Assembly: GCA_036557285.1 (NCBI GenBank)
Contig: DATBHW010000060.1
Location: 1-64,000, forward strand
DNA length: 64,000 nucleotides
Direction of reading: 5' to 3'
Source of the DNA: Ktedonobacterales bacterium
GTDB lineage: Bacteria; Chloroflexota; Ktedonobacteria; Ktedonobacterales; DATBGS01
Shown: positions 8,868 through 18,424 of the stretch, in pieces
Layout of the letters: each line of letters opens with the position of its first letter
How positions within the stretch are numbered: the stretch's first letter is position 1
The notes under the pieces: generated by a model
Seen by the model: the letters and a program-made list of their open reading frames with translations, nothing else
What the model was told of the DNA's origin: nothing
The model's database searches: none
Translations under genes and position numbers: made by a program

Positions 8868-9359
8868 TCACGGTCCCCCCTGGGCTTGAGGAAACTCGTA
8901 CTCTTGCAGGAGGGAGGTCGTCTCTGCTGCCCGCTTGAGCGCCACCAATCGCTGCCAGGTATCGGCAGCAAAGACCCGCAAAAGGATCGGGTCGAGGATG
9001 AAGCGCAACCAGCTCGGCCAGGCAGTCAGATGGTAGCAGAAAGTCACATACGTGACACCCGGAGCGATTTGTTTAAAACGCCACGAGCCAGCGAAAGTGG
9101 CAAGAGCGCGTGGTCCCGCCGTCATACGGACAGCCGCCATCTCAGGTGGGCGGTACGAGACATACTCGGTCTCCATGGCGAGTCCGTTGCGTGCCACGCA
9201 CCAGGCACGTACTCCCACGCCTGGCTCCACCGCGCCTCCCACCAATCGTGCTTCTTGCAGAAAGGGATCCCATTCTAGCCGCCGCGTATAGTCCTGCGTC
9301 AGGCGGAACAGGGCCATTGGCTCTTTACAAATGGTGATCGAACGCCCAAATGTCGGCAT
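8868..9359 (-). CDS. SRPBCC (START-like) family protein
   Basis: The 163-residue protein fits the polyketide cyclase/START-like ligand-binding fold. It shows an N-terminal strand around FGRSITICKEP, the LFRLTQDYTRRLEWDPF block where these proteins open their cavity, a central antiparallel-sheet region and a long C-terminal helix (LVALKRAAETTSLL). Members bind hydrophobic ligands or act as cyclases or oligoketide hydrolases; no catalytic residue can be identified. It directly precedes the Rossmann-fold protein, so a shared small-molecule pathway is plausible. Confidence 0.6.
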   Translation of the reverse strand: MPTFGRSITICKEPMALFRLTQDYTRRLEWDPFLQEARLVGGAVEPGVGVRAWCVARNGLAMETEYVSYRPPEMAAVRMTAGPRALATFAGSWRFKQIAPGVTYVTFCYHLTAWPSWLRFILDPILLRVFAADTWQRLVALKRAAETTSLLQEYEFPQAQGGP

Positions 9360-9611
9360 GGGGGACAGACTCCTGTGAGCAGCACAGGTCCACGCTCGCC
9401 TGTGTGGTCAAGCGTCAGGCCGCGATGCCTGTTCTTCTACTCAAGATGGATTTCCTGGGCCTTCATTTCTTTACTATACCATTATTAGGCACTCTCTGCT
9501 CCGCATCCTCAAACACGTTCTTAGCCGTGAATTGGCGTACAACTGCCCTCTTGTCAGCCGGGGTATACTTTCTGATGAGATAGAGTGTCGTCTAGCTGAC
9601 CAGGGAAAAAT

Positions 9612-12392
9612 ATGTCTGAGTATCAGGGCCAGCAGCTTGGCTATTATCGCGTCATACGTTTCCTGGGTGAAGGGGGCTACGCACAGGTCTTTCTGGGCGA
9701 GCACGTCTTTCTGAAGACCCAGGCGGCTATCAAAGTGCTGACAACACGTCTGGCACAGGAAGAAATGGAGAACTTTCTCCGGGAGGCCCAGACGATTGCG
9801 CGCTTGCGGCATCCTAATATTGTGCGAGTGCTGGATTTTGGCGTGCAGGACGGCACGCCTTTTCTCGTGATGGACTATGCGCCTCATGGTACCTTGCGCC
9901 AGCGCCATCCTAGGGGTGTACAGCTTCCCCTGGAAGTAGTTCTTCCCTATGTACAGCAGATAGCCGAAGCACTTCAGTATGCCCACGAGGAGAAACTAAT
10001 TCACCGAGACATCAAGCCGGAGAATATGTTGATAGGGCTACGTGACGAGATTCTGCTTAGTGATTTTGGCATTGCCACCGTGGCGCAAAGCTCGCGCTAC
10101 GAGGGCCAACAGGATATAGCGGGTACAATCGCCTACATGGCCCCGGAGCAGGTTCAAGGGCAACCACGTCCGGCCAGTGACCTCTATTCGCTGGGTGTGG
10201 TTGTCTATGAGTGGCTGAGTGGTGACCGCCCCTTCCAGGGCACGTTTACTGAGGTGGTAGTCCAGCATGCGGTGAAACCACCACCACCGATGCGCGCGAA
10301 GGTTCCCATGCTCTCTCCGAAGGTCGAACAGGTCATCATGACCGCGCTGGAAAAAGACCCTAATGACCGCTTTACAAACGCGCGCACCTTTGCCCGCGCC
10401 CTGGAGGAGGCCAGCCTGGTATCAGAACTTCCGCTTCCTCGCTTCTCTAACCTCCCATCTTTAGAAGCAATGTCGTTCCCACAATCATCCAACAGTTTGG
10501 AGATTCTGCGCCCATCTGCCCCGTTTGAGCCAACGCCTATACCCTCAACCGTACAGACAGATTACGAGACTCGTCCATATCGCGCTCCGGCTGGTACGCC
10601 TTCTTCTGCCCGGATACCGCCGCCGTCGGCGCGGGAGGCAGTCCCCCCCACGCCCGCCAAGCGCCGTAATCGAATGGTGGCGGTGGTAAGTCTGATCCTG
10701 GCGCAACTGATTGTGCTGAGCGGCCTGGGTGCAGCGGGCTATTTCTTCCTGTTGAAATCCGGCGGGACAAAACCAGGACCAATGACTATCAGACGCTACC
10801 CCTATAACGTGCCAACACATAAAGGTGGCACGATCGTTTATGGCTCGCCGTACTTTATCGAAAGTACCAACCCCTGGTTTGCTGGCTATGCAGAGGATTT
10901 TGACTTGATCGATGCGCTATGGGGTTCTCCACTAGTCATTGGCCCCTCAGGAACCTATCTGCCCGACCAACTGGCTGAGATTCCAACCCAGGCCAATGGG
11001 GATGTCAGCAAAGATGGCCTGACTGTGGTCCTGAAACTCCGACACGATTTGCGCTGGTCGGATGGTCAGCCGCTGACGGCAGATGATTTTGTCTACTGGC
11101 TTGAGGTGGAACAGGATCCGAGAACGGGCGTCATCTCCTCGAACGGCTTTGATGGACTCGCCAACTACAGGGCGCGTGATCCCTACGCCCTGCTCCTTAC
11201 CTACAAGCGCCCCTTTGCGCCTTATCTGGCCTATTTGCCATTTGCCGCCCCCAGGCATGTCTGGGGAAAGGTTCAGCATCCCGATCTAGCGAGCAGGCAA
11301 GATGTGACCCTTACCCCGGGAGTAACCAGCGGACCATTCATGCTCGCAAACTATTCCGGCGAAAATGGCATCAGCGGACCACGCTTCCTCATGGTCCCTA
11401 ACCCCTATTATGTCTCGACGACGCTGCACGCCTCTGTGCTAGACCAGCTAATCTTCCAGGGCTACAATGATGTGGCGAGCGCCGTTGCCGCCTACCAGGG
11501 AGGAGAAATTGACCAGATAGAGAATCTTCAGCCTGGCGATCTGCCTGGCGTGAAGAGGCTACAAGGCTTGCGCATCAGCCCCACCATTGGCTATACCCAT
11601 CTGGACTTCAACCTGACCAAGCCAGCGCTGCAAGATGCCAATGTGCGCAAGGCAATTGAGGAATCGATTGACCGCTGCCAGATCATCAAGGTGGCATTTA
11701 GCCAGCCCTGCAATAGCTTGCGTGTGGATACCATCCTGCCCAAACCTTCCCCTGATTTTGACCCAACCAACCAGACCTATAGCTTTGATCTGGCTCAGGC
11801 TAAAAAGGACATGCAGATCGCCGGATGGGACTGCTCCGGCAGAACCTGCACACAGAACCGCCAACCGTTCCCAACCCTGAATCTAGTCACCTACACCGGG
11901 AACCCTTACGACGCGATTGCCCGGCTGATGAAGCAAGACCTGGAGGCGTTGGGGCTGTCGGTCAGCCTCCAGGGCTTTGATAGCCACACCATTTTTGCCA
12001 ACTTTACGCGCGGTGGCGTGTTAGCGACTGGCAAGTACGATCTGGCTGTCTTTGGCTATAATTTCACCCTGGACTCAGACGTAAATCTCTATCCCAGCTT
12101 TCATAGCTCGGAGATTCCAAGCGCCGAACACCCAACCGGACAGAATTATGAGCGAGTGAATGATGTTGGGGTTGATGAGTTGTTGGATGAGGGGCGTACC
12201 ACGCTAGGCAGTGCAGAACGCTCTCAGATTTACAAAGACGTACAACGAATTCTCGTCCAAAAAGTCTACGTGATCCCACTTTATCTGGAACCAAATATCG
12301 TCCTCACCAGTTCGATCATTGGCAACTACTTTACCAATCCAACGCTCCTGGGGAACGCCTGGAATATCGGCGACTGGTATCGCACCAGATAA
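9612..12392 (+). CDS. Ser/Thr protein kinase fused to an extracellular peptide-binding (SBP_bac_5) domain
   Basis: The 926-residue membrane protein has a complete Hanks-type kinase at residues 10-270: glycine loop GEGGYAQVFLG, catalytic lysine K41, HRDIKPEN near 131, DFG near 151 and APEQ near 176. A Pro/Ser-rich linker follows, then one transmembrane helix at about 354-378. From about 395 to the end it carries a full oligopeptide-type solute-binding domain, recognisable from GGTIVYGSP, LRHDLRWSDGQPLTADDFVYWL and the final VYVIPLYLEPN. The binding domain should therefore face outward and sense a peptide or similar ligand. AGGGAAAAAT precedes the start. No ABC permease genes are nearby, which favours a receptor over an importer. 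The architecture is visible; ligand and target are unknown. Confidence 0.9.
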   Translation: MSEYQGQQLGYYRVIRFLGEGGYAQVFLGEHVFLKTQAAIKVLTTRLAQEEMENFLREAQTIARLRHPNIVRVLDFGVQDGTPFLVMDYAPHGTLRQRHPRGVQLPLEVVLPYVQQIAEALQYAHEEKLIHRDIKPENMLIGLRDEILLSDFGIATVAQSSRYEGQQDIAGTIAYMAPEQVQGQPRPASDLYSLGVVVYEWLSGDRPFQGTFTEVVVQHAVKPPPPMRAKVPMLSPKVEQVIMTALEKDPNDRFTNARTFARALEEASLVSELPLPRFSNLPSLEAMSFPQSSNSLEILRPSAPFEPTPIPSTVQTDYETRPYRAPAGTPSSARIPPPSAREAVPPTPAKRRNRMVAVVSLILAQLIVLSGLGAAGYFFLLKSGGTKPGPMTIRRYPYNVPTHKGGTIVYGSPYFIESTNPWFAGYAEDFDLIDALWGSPLVIGPSGTYLPDQLAEIPTQANGDVSKDGLTVVLKLRHDLRWSDGQPLTADDFVYWLEVEQDPRTGVISSNGFDGLANYRARDPYALLLTYKRPFAPYLAYLPFAAPRHVWGKVQHPDLASRQDVTLTPGVTSGPFMLANYSGENGISGPRFLMVPNPYYVSTTLHASVLDQLIFQGYNDVASAVAAYQGGEIDQIENLQPGDLPGVKRLQGLRISPTIGYTHLDFNLTKPALQDANVRKAIEESIDRCQIIKVAFSQPCNSLRVDTILPKPSPDFDPTNQTYSFDLAQAKKDMQIAGWDCSGRTCTQNRQPFPTLNLVTYTGNPYDAIARLMKQDLEALGLSVSLQGFDSHTIFANFTRGGVLATGKYDLAVFGYNFTLDSDVNLYPSFHSSEIPSAEHPTGQNYERVNDVGVDELLDEGRTTLGSAERSQIYKDVQRILVQKVYVIPLYLEPNIVLTSSIIGNYFTNPTLLGNAWNIGDWYRTR

Positions 12393-12414
12393 AGACGCCT
12401 TCCCGGCAGGTTTG

Positions 12415-12897
12415 TTATTTTGCTCGATTCCAATCAAATTCGGAATAAGGAATGCTTGCTTGATATAGCTCTATTGCTGACCGCACATACAACACCATAT
12501 CTTGAGGAAGCTGCACCAGCAAAAACCACCCGAGTTCATTGCATTTATTCGGCTCTTTATTCTCAGGCTGGCCCTTCCATGTTGTGGCAACAAAGAAAAA
12601 AGCCATTCTTTCAGGCCGTGTTGAATGGAAGAATACACCTATTCGGTGAGGCTTCGTTGAATAGTGCATGACATGGATCAGCTTAAGATTCTCTGGTTCT
12701 ATCCTCACTCCTACTTCTTCGCTCGCTTCTCTAATAGCAGCTTCCTTAATGGTCTCCCCCTTATCACGATGACCGGCGATCACACTATACTTGCCATCCT
12801 CAAAGCCCGTTTTATATCTCCTTAATAATAAGACATGGTCCCCTGCAATCAGCAACACATGTACATCAGCAACAAATTTGGAGCAGTTCAATATCAT
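12415..12897 (-). CDS. Nudix hydrolase
   Basis: The 160-residue protein has an exact Nudix box at residues 42-64 (Gx5Ex7REAxEExGV, with G42, E48, R56, E57, E60 and E61), which binds the metal needed to cleave nucleoside-diphosphate-linked substrates. Proteins of this size with VLLLRRYKTGFEDGKYSVIAGH usually act on nucleotide derivatives, but specificity cannot be read from sequence. It is convergent with the kinase fusion and stands alone. Confidence 0.88.
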   Translation of the reverse strand: MILNCSKFVADVHVLLIAGDHVLLLRRYKTGFEDGKYSVIAGHRDKGETIKEAAIREASEEVGVRIEPENLKLIHVMHYSTKPHRIGVFFHSTRPERMAFFFVATTWKGQPENKEPNKCNELGWFLLVQLPQDMVLYVRSAIELYQASIPYSEFDWNRAK

Positions 12898-13093
12898 GAA
12901 AAGCGGCCACTCATCATCGGAACCAGAAAGCGCGGCTCAACTCGATGTAACCGAATTATAGTGGGTGGGCTGCTAGCCTGTCAATCATCTGCCTCTGGAC
13001 TCCAGAAACAATTGAATTATGAGCAAAAGGTGGAATTTGAGGGAGGCGGGCGATGAAACCTGAGCTTCTCTTCTATTTAGTGAGAAAATCCAG

Positions 13094-13136
13094 TAGCCTA
13101 TTTCGCTTGACAGATTCAATCTGATAGGATAGGCTA
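13094..13136 (+). promoter_or_regulatory. Putative promoter flanked by an inverted repeat, upstream of the MerR-type gene
   Basis: TTGACA at 13107-13112 is followed after 17 bases by TAGGCT (13130-13135), a weak -10. TAGCCTA (13094-13100) and TAGGCTA (13130-13136) are exact inverted copies bracketing the -35 region, a layout suited to an operator. The rest of the gap 12898-13221 shows nothing else. Confidence 0.4.
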
Positions 13137-13221
13137 GAGTTATGATGAATTCTCATAAAGGCTTGCGACATTTAGTAGATCATCGCTTGTAGCATCAAAC
13201 GATTGTGATTGGATTACCATC

Positions 13222-15306
13222 ATGGAGCAGACCAACACATCGACGCAACAAATACGGGATTACTTAACGGACCCTTCTGTCCGGTCACGCTTGCAGGAAC
13301 GCCTCAAAGAGGTTTCTGCTCAAGTGACGACCAGCATTGGACAGGCAGCAAAGATTGTCGGCATCAGTGAGACCCAGCTTCGCTATTGGGAGGAAAAGAG
13401 CGACGCCTTGCTTTCGCCTACGCGTTCCCGCTCAGAAGCTGGCGGAACAATACGTCGCGGGCAACGGCTGTATAGCGTCAACGATCTGAGACGACTGATT
13501 CTCATTAAGGAATTACTTGCCCAATCCTTTTCCTTGACCACTATCGCCCAGTTCATGCAAGGGGCAGACCAGCTTTTTGGAAACGATGCTGGGTTGGCGA
13601 GTTCAGAGGCGCAAGAGCAAGACCTGAGCATTTTTGATCGGATCCGCCGGGCGGAACATGCCCTCTTCTGGCGCTTTTTTGTCCCCAGGGCAGTGTACCT
13701 GTCCGCTTGCCTACTTTTTGAGGGGCAGCCGAGTGGAGATACGGGGCTGTTTCTGCCCATTCGCATGCCCGAAACCACGTTAGAACCTCTTGAGATTGTG
13801 GCTCCGCAGGAACTCTCAGCATTGGGAAAAACCTTGCTTGGCTGGCGCCAGCGAGACTATCCCTTCTATACCTTTGTCTATAATTATGGCATCACCCCCA
13901 GTTCTCCTGAACGATACCGGCTCATTGTTCTGGATGAACTGGCCCCTGGAAATCTTGTTACCAATGCCTATATTGTGACCGAACACCGCTTTGCCTCCCT
14001 GACGAGAAAAACACGCCCGGCAGCTTTAAGAACGGCTCAACGTTTATTAAGTCTTTTGCAAATGCGCGCTTCGGCCTGGTGCCCTTTCTTAGAAAAAGGC
14101 ACGGATTATATGGTCTATCATTCGCCCAGTTTTACCAACCCGACACTCGGTGATCCTTCCTTAACGGGAATAGCTGAAGAGGTAGTCAACCTGGGAGGTC
14201 TAAGAGCAGGCTCAGCGGAGCCACGCTGGCGGTTCGCTTGCTTCCTGGTTCCAAAAGACCCCTCTGCTCCGCTGCACCAGAGAAGCTTGATTGTCAGGGC
14301 GCAGAGCGAAAAGTCGCCCCACAAAACAGGGATAACGACTACACTCCTTGCCGGTCCACAAACCAGCCTGACTCAACGCGCCTATCAAAGCGGTCATATT
14401 ATCTATCGGTCAAATATTACTTCGGAGGATAAGGCTATCGCCAGCCGCGATGTTGAGGGGCCGATACGCTCGGCTATTGCCGTTCCCATTGCCGGGGCGG
14501 ATGGGCAGCCAGCCGCGGTGTTATATGTGGCCTCCGATGATCCCCATGCTTTTAGCGAAGAGGATCAACTGCTCTTGAGGACTATCGAGCGGATGGCTGG
14601 GGAACTCATTGTCACCTATGATGCCCGTTCCTTGTTTACCGAGAATCTGAAAGAGGTGGTTGAGAAGCCTGGGATCGTGGATGTCTTTTTTAAAGAATTT
14701 GCCTCAGAAAATGACTTTATGAGCAAGCTGGAGACGCTCCTCGCAAGCGTAGCAATTGCCGAGCAGCCCTTTTTTGAGGCGCTCTCTTTTATCGCTATCG
14801 ATCTCGATAACCATACTACCATTAATGATCAATATGGGGACTGGGCGTCAAGGGACCTTGTTCGGGCTGTAGGGCAGCGTATTCAGGGACAAACTCGCGC
14901 GTTATCGAAAAAACCTGAAGACATTCACTTGTATCGTATCTTCGGGGATCGCTTCTATTTAATGCTGCAAGGCATTTCGCGGCAAAAAGCGATAGAGCTT
15001 GCTGAAGAACTGCGCCGCAGCCTGAAACTGCCTTATCAGGTGAACGTCTCGCGCTCATCGAATGAGCAGCCCATACCACCGAGCACAATGCTCAATCTCA
15101 AGACGGTGACAGCGCGCCTGGGGGTGACGAGCTACCATTTTCAGACCCTCAAGAGCTTGTTGGAGCAAGACACCGAAGTGTCGAACGTGAGGGCTAAAAT
15201 GACGAGCGCACTGGATGAAGCCCTTGATCTGGGGAAAGGCCAGGAGGGCGATAAAGTCATCGCCTGGGATCCTCAAGCAGGGTTGGTTCCCTGGCCCCAA
15301 CTGTAA
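13222..15306 (+). CDS. MerR-type HTH protein with GAF-like and degenerate GGDEF domains
   Basis: This 694-residue regulator is built from three recognisable parts. Residues about 38-115 form a MerR-type helix-turn-helix (IGQAAKIVGISETQLRYWEE, then RRGQRLYSVNDLRRLILIKELL). A long central sensory part ends in a GAF-like block around 415-470 (IRSAIAVPIAGADGQPAAVLYV). Residues about 510-610 have a GGDEF-domain outline (FIAIDLDNHTTINDQYGD), but the active-site loop reads FGDRF instead of GGDEF, so diguanylate cyclase activity is unlikely. It may bind a ligand or cyclic dinucleotide and control transcription. ATG at 13222 has no strong ribosome site. Confidence 0.75.
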   Translation: MEQTNTSTQQIRDYLTDPSVRSRLQERLKEVSAQVTTSIGQAAKIVGISETQLRYWEEKSDALLSPTRSRSEAGGTIRRGQRLYSVNDLRRLILIKELLAQSFSLTTIAQFMQGADQLFGNDAGLASSEAQEQDLSIFDRIRRAEHALFWRFFVPRAVYLSACLLFEGQPSGDTGLFLPIRMPETTLEPLEIVAPQELSALGKTLLGWRQRDYPFYTFVYNYGITPSSPERYRLIVLDELAPGNLVTNAYIVTEHRFASLTRKTRPAALRTAQRLLSLLQMRASAWCPFLEKGTDYMVYHSPSFTNPTLGDPSLTGIAEEVVNLGGLRAGSAEPRWRFACFLVPKDPSAPLHQRSLIVRAQSEKSPHKTGITTTLLAGPQTSLTQRAYQSGHIIYRSNITSEDKAIASRDVEGPIRSAIAVPIAGADGQPAAVLYVASDDPHAFSEEDQLLLRTIERMAGELIVTYDARSLFTENLKEVVEKPGIVDVFFKEFASENDFMSKLETLLASVAIAEQPFFEALSFIAIDLDNHTTINDQYGDWASRDLVRAVGQRIQGQTRALSKKPEDIHLYRIFGDRFYLMLQGISRQKAIELAEELRRSLKLPYQVNVSRSSNEQPIPPSTMLNLKTVTARLGVTSYHFQTLKSLLEQDTEVSNVRAKMTSALDEALDLGKGQEGDKVIAWDPQAGLVPWPQL

Positions 15307-15659
15307 GAGGGTTACTGAGTTGGGAATCACTCTTTCGAGAGCAGCGCCTTACAGTTGGTCGCATGCGCATTGCAGTCTAGGGCGGCAGCGGCACAAAATA
15401 TGCTAAGAAGCCAGGATAATAAAGGTTACATAGCAAGGGATAGGTATTTAAGGGTCGGGTATTATCTTATCTTCTCTCAACAAAAAATGAGATGATTCAG
15501 AATTCCTGACTCTTTGTTCATAAACCTGATACTAAAGTGGGGCTTGCTCGTTACATCATGCAGACGTATATTAGTCCGGTTAGTCTGGGAAAACCTGTTG
15601 GGGGATGTTCTGGACCCTGGACAGTACGCTCTATACACATTACGTAGTGGAGTAAATGG
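15307..15659. other. Intergenic, AT-rich, no gene seen
   Basis: About 350 bases between the MerR-type gene and the P-loop gene, both on the plus strand. The middle (about 15400-15530) is AT-rich and may hold the promoter of the P-loop gene, but no convincing -35/-10 pair, repeat or small gene was found. Confidence 0.35.
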
Positions 15660-16373
15660 ATGCTTGGAATCGTATTTGCGCTTGGACGCCCTGGAAGTGG
15701 TAAATCAACGGCGGCTCACCGTCTTGCTGAAGTAGCCTGGGAAAAGGGCTTATCTGCAATACGCATCGGCGATTATCAAATCCTTTATCAGATGTTCCTG
15801 AAAGACACCAGGCGCCAACGATTTACCCCTACGGAAAAATATGAGGGTTTCGATGTTACGGATTTCTCCGTTCTCAACGAGGCATTGCAGCGGTTAAAGG
15901 GTGAGGTTGAGCAGCGCATAAAGCGTCTCAGAAGGCTTGATGATCAATTGATCATCATCGAATTTGCTCGTGATAATTACTGCCAGGCGCTAGAGTTCTT
16001 TGGGGCCAGCCTTCTTCAGAAGGCTTATTATGTGTATATCAATGCTGATGTGCAAACCTGCATAGAGCATATACGATGCCGGGCCAATCACCCGGAAACA
16101 TCCGACGATCATTATGTTTCGGAGCATATTATGCAAACCTACTATGCCCGGGATGACCAGAGTCGTATTCAACCACACCTCTGTGATGAGTTTGGCATTT
16201 CCAAAGACCATTTCTACATGATCGATAATACAGGTTCCCCGCAGGAATTTACTGGTTGCATGAAACCTGTCATCAACGAGATCATCTGTAAGCTCTCTCG
16301 TGAAAAGTTCGTCGGCGAAAGGCCGCCCAACCGAATTCTTCAGAGGCTGTTTGCTGTGGCGGGACTATTGTAG
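15660..16373 (+). CDS. P-loop NTPase, small-molecule kinase-like
   Basis: The 237-residue protein starts with a hydrophobic strand and Walker A GRPGSGKST at residues 9-17, then a helix and a mostly alpha/beta body. The strand DDQLIIIEFARDNY resembles the Walker B region of adenylate-kinase/zeta-toxin-like P-loop kinases. The substrate is unknown and no antitoxin-like partner is adjacent. It ends just before a strong terminator. Confidence 0.6.
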   Translation: MLGIVFALGRPGSGKSTAAHRLAEVAWEKGLSAIRIGDYQILYQMFLKDTRRQRFTPTEKYEGFDVTDFSVLNEALQRLKGEVEQRIKRLRRLDDQLIIIEFARDNYCQALEFFGASLLQKAYYVYINADVQTCIEHIRCRANHPETSDDHYVSEHIMQTYYARDDQSRIQPHLCDEFGISKDHFYMIDNTGSPQEFTGCMKPVINEIICKLSREKFVGERPPNRILQRLFAVAGLL

Positions 16374-16400
16374 ATTTCCGGCCCATCCTGGTTTCTTTTC

Positions 16401-16440
16401 AAGCAGGGGAAGTCTTGTGAGACTTTCCCTGCTTCTTTAT
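16401..16440 (+). terminator. Rho-independent terminator after the P-loop gene
   Basis: AAGCAGGGGAAGTCT (16401-16415), loop TGTG, then the pairing arm to 16434 with one G-T pair, followed by CTTTATTTTG. A strong stem and a T-rich tail on the plus strand. Confidence 0.85.
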
Positions 16441-17203
16441 TTTGCGGCCCAAGGAAGAGATAGACTGCAAAAACCGAGAAATACGCGGTAATAGTTCAAG
16501 AACTATTGACAAATGAAAAAAGATACAGTAATATTTATGGTGAAAACTCCGAATAATGCGAGATTATATGATAAAGAATGGTGTTCTAACAAGAAATCCT
16601 CAGTCTGCCATCATGCATTTAGTTGTTATTATAGCTAGCATAAGATTGTAAGGCTAAACTATAGCCAATATTAAGGGGAGCAAGGCTCTACTGTAGAGTA
16701 TCCTACACAAAAATCACCCTTCCTTATATGTCTATCGCTGTTCATCAGTATCCATTAAATCTCCTGACCAGGAGAATTGTGGTCCAATAAAATCTTTCAT
16801 CGCAGCGGTTGAGACCATTGAGGTTTTATAGTTGGATGCTGAGCAAATTATAGCTTGCTGTGGCTTTTAGTAGCAAAAATACTAAAGCTATTTTCCCTTA
16901 TAAAGAAACTTAAAATCTATCTATAGATGACTGATACTTGACAGTATGTGAAGATTATGCTATTAATATTGATGGGTAATGTTGATTCGCGCCATAAAGA
17001 GCTTGAGCTTTGGTTGGGGTCTCACAATAGCAGTGTAATCATAGAGGAAAAAGACTCCCTTCGCCGTTTTATTGGCGCTGTTGTGAAAACGTTTTTCAGA
17101 AGAAAGTATGGGTGTTCTTATGATGGTTACTATCAAGGGGTTTAAAGCAGGGAACTGAGACCTCAATTGCTCAGCCGGGAGAAGCCGGAGAAAGGTGAAA
17201 ACT
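16441..17203. other. AT-rich gene-poor stretch
   Basis: About 760 bases, distinctly richer in A and T than the flanking DNA, especially 16490-16950. One 65-codon reading frame (16948-17145) is present, but it has no ribosome site and no recognisable motif, so it is not called. The base composition suggests acquired or decayed DNA. Confidence 0.4.
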
Positions 17204-17398
17204 ATGAATACGGAGCTAGCCTATCTTTTTCCCGATGATCGGAAGCCGATCCAACTGGTGGCGAGGGAACCAGACTTCAAGCTTGAGATGGCTATTTGTG
17301 CAAGCGAGGGAATGAGCGATGCCATCTTGCCCCAAGAAATTCGAGAGCTTGCGCGTCTCGCTGCCAGGGCCAGGCAGCAAGAACTCCAGCTTCACTAA
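17204..17398 (+). CDS. Small hypothetical protein
   Basis: A possible 64-residue protein (MNTELAYLFPDDRK...), acidic at first, with a helical, Arg/Gln-rich C-terminus. GGAGAAAGGTG lies just upstream; a GTG at 17195 is an alternative start. No family is recognised. Its place between the AT-rich stretch and the XRE gene would fit an accessory gene, but it could be spurious. Confidence 0.35.
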   Translation: MNTELAYLFPDDRKPIQLVAREPDFKLEMAICASEGMSDAILPQEIRELARLAARARQQELQLH

Positions 17399-17706
17399 TC
17401 AGGTCTTCCCCCAAAAAGGGCTGCTCTCGTGGCTCCGTCCCCACCCTCTGTGCGACGGGCCGACTAACAGGCCATTTTTCGCCTGTCTTTTCGGGCATGA
17501 TCTCGCCATAATAGGGAAAAGAGATGTTCATGTCAGCACAATGATGTTTCAAAACAAGCATCTCCACAAAGGCATTTTCTGATCTCCTGTATCTTCACGA
17601 AGAGGAGGAGTTGATGCGCAAGCCGCTCTTTATGTGTATTGCTCTTCCCAATGTGATCTCTGTCCAGATGCTGGTAACGTGATAGCGCCTCCAGGAGACC
17701 ACTGCC
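17399..17706. other. Intergenic, no gene seen
   Basis: About 300 bases upstream of the XRE-family gene. No persuasive gene, repeat or terminator was found; the promoter of the downstream pair probably lies here. Confidence 0.3.
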
Positions 17707-18237
17707 ATGACGCTCATAGACCATCAACTTGGCGAACAAAAAGCAAAGGATTTTGGCAAAGTAGTCAGGCAGATCCGAGAGTCAAAGCCAAGAGGACAAA
17801 CATTCAAAAGCGGCGGAGCGCGCGTCAAGCATATGACGCAGGAGCAGTTGAGCGAGAACTTCAGCGGGGTGTGGGCGCGCCTGACCGGCGAGGAGCGTGA
17901 TTTTGATGATTCCTGGATTCGTAAACTGGAGGATGGCGACATTCGACGAGTCACCCCCCATTTCATTGCAGGGATCGCTGAGGCGCTCGGAGCCGATGAT
18001 GAAGAACGGGCGCTCTTACTAGCGGCAGCCGGGTACGATGAGTGGTTCCTGGTCGTGATTTTACGGCAGTTCGGCATCGAGGTGGCCTTTGCCGCTTGCA
18101 ATGTGAGCATGTATGAAGTGTGTACAGGCATCACTCGCGGAGACCTTCCGCTGGAAGATGCAAAAGCACAAATGCGACTGATCGTGAAATCCATCGTGAT
18201 CGAGCTGGCCCGCCGCGCCAAAGAAGCGGAGTGGTAA
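17707..18237 (+). CDS. XRE-family helix-turn-helix protein paired with an ImmA/IrrE protease
   Basis: The 176-residue protein has an XRE-like DNA-binding region at about 45-100. MTQEQLSE forms the first helices, SWIRKLEDGDIRRV the recognition part, and FIAGIAEALGADDEERALLLAAAGYD the end of the fold, a phrase common in XRE proteins. The usual compact HTH is interrupted by an insertion (residues about 50-67). The C-terminal ~75 residues are helical and not recognised. The next gene is an ImmA/IrrE-type protease, the classic partner that cleaves such repressors in mobile elements and toxin-antitoxin-like modules. A role as the protease-sensitive repressor is inferred. Confidence 0.7.
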   Translation: MTLIDHQLGEQKAKDFGKVVRQIRESKPRGQTFKSGGARVKHMTQEQLSENFSGVWARLTGEERDFDDSWIRKLEDGDIRRVTPHFIAGIAEALGADDEERALLLAAAGYDEWFLVVILRQFGIEVAFAACNVSMYEVCTGITRGDLPLEDAKAQMRLIVKSIVIELARRAKEAEW

Positions 18238-18424
18238 CTCTCCTGTTGGGCCAGTCTGGTTGAGTTGCTCCAACTCCAGATCGGATGGTTAGCAAGCCTC
18301 TTTTCCCTACCTTTCAGGGCATGCTGAGAGCCTGCCAGTAGCCAGGCTTTTACAAGACGATCTCCCAAAGGGAGTATCTTTTGGATAGTGTTGTTGCTGT
18401 AGCTTTATTAAGGGGAGATATGCC

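Noticed and set aside
15514-15735. A 73-codon frame overlapping the start of the P-loop gene
   Set aside because: It overlaps the Walker A-coding region in another frame and shows no motif.
16948-17145. A 65-codon frame in the AT-rich stretch
   Set aside because: No ribosome site, no recognisable motif; chance frame in AT-rich DNA cannot be excluded.
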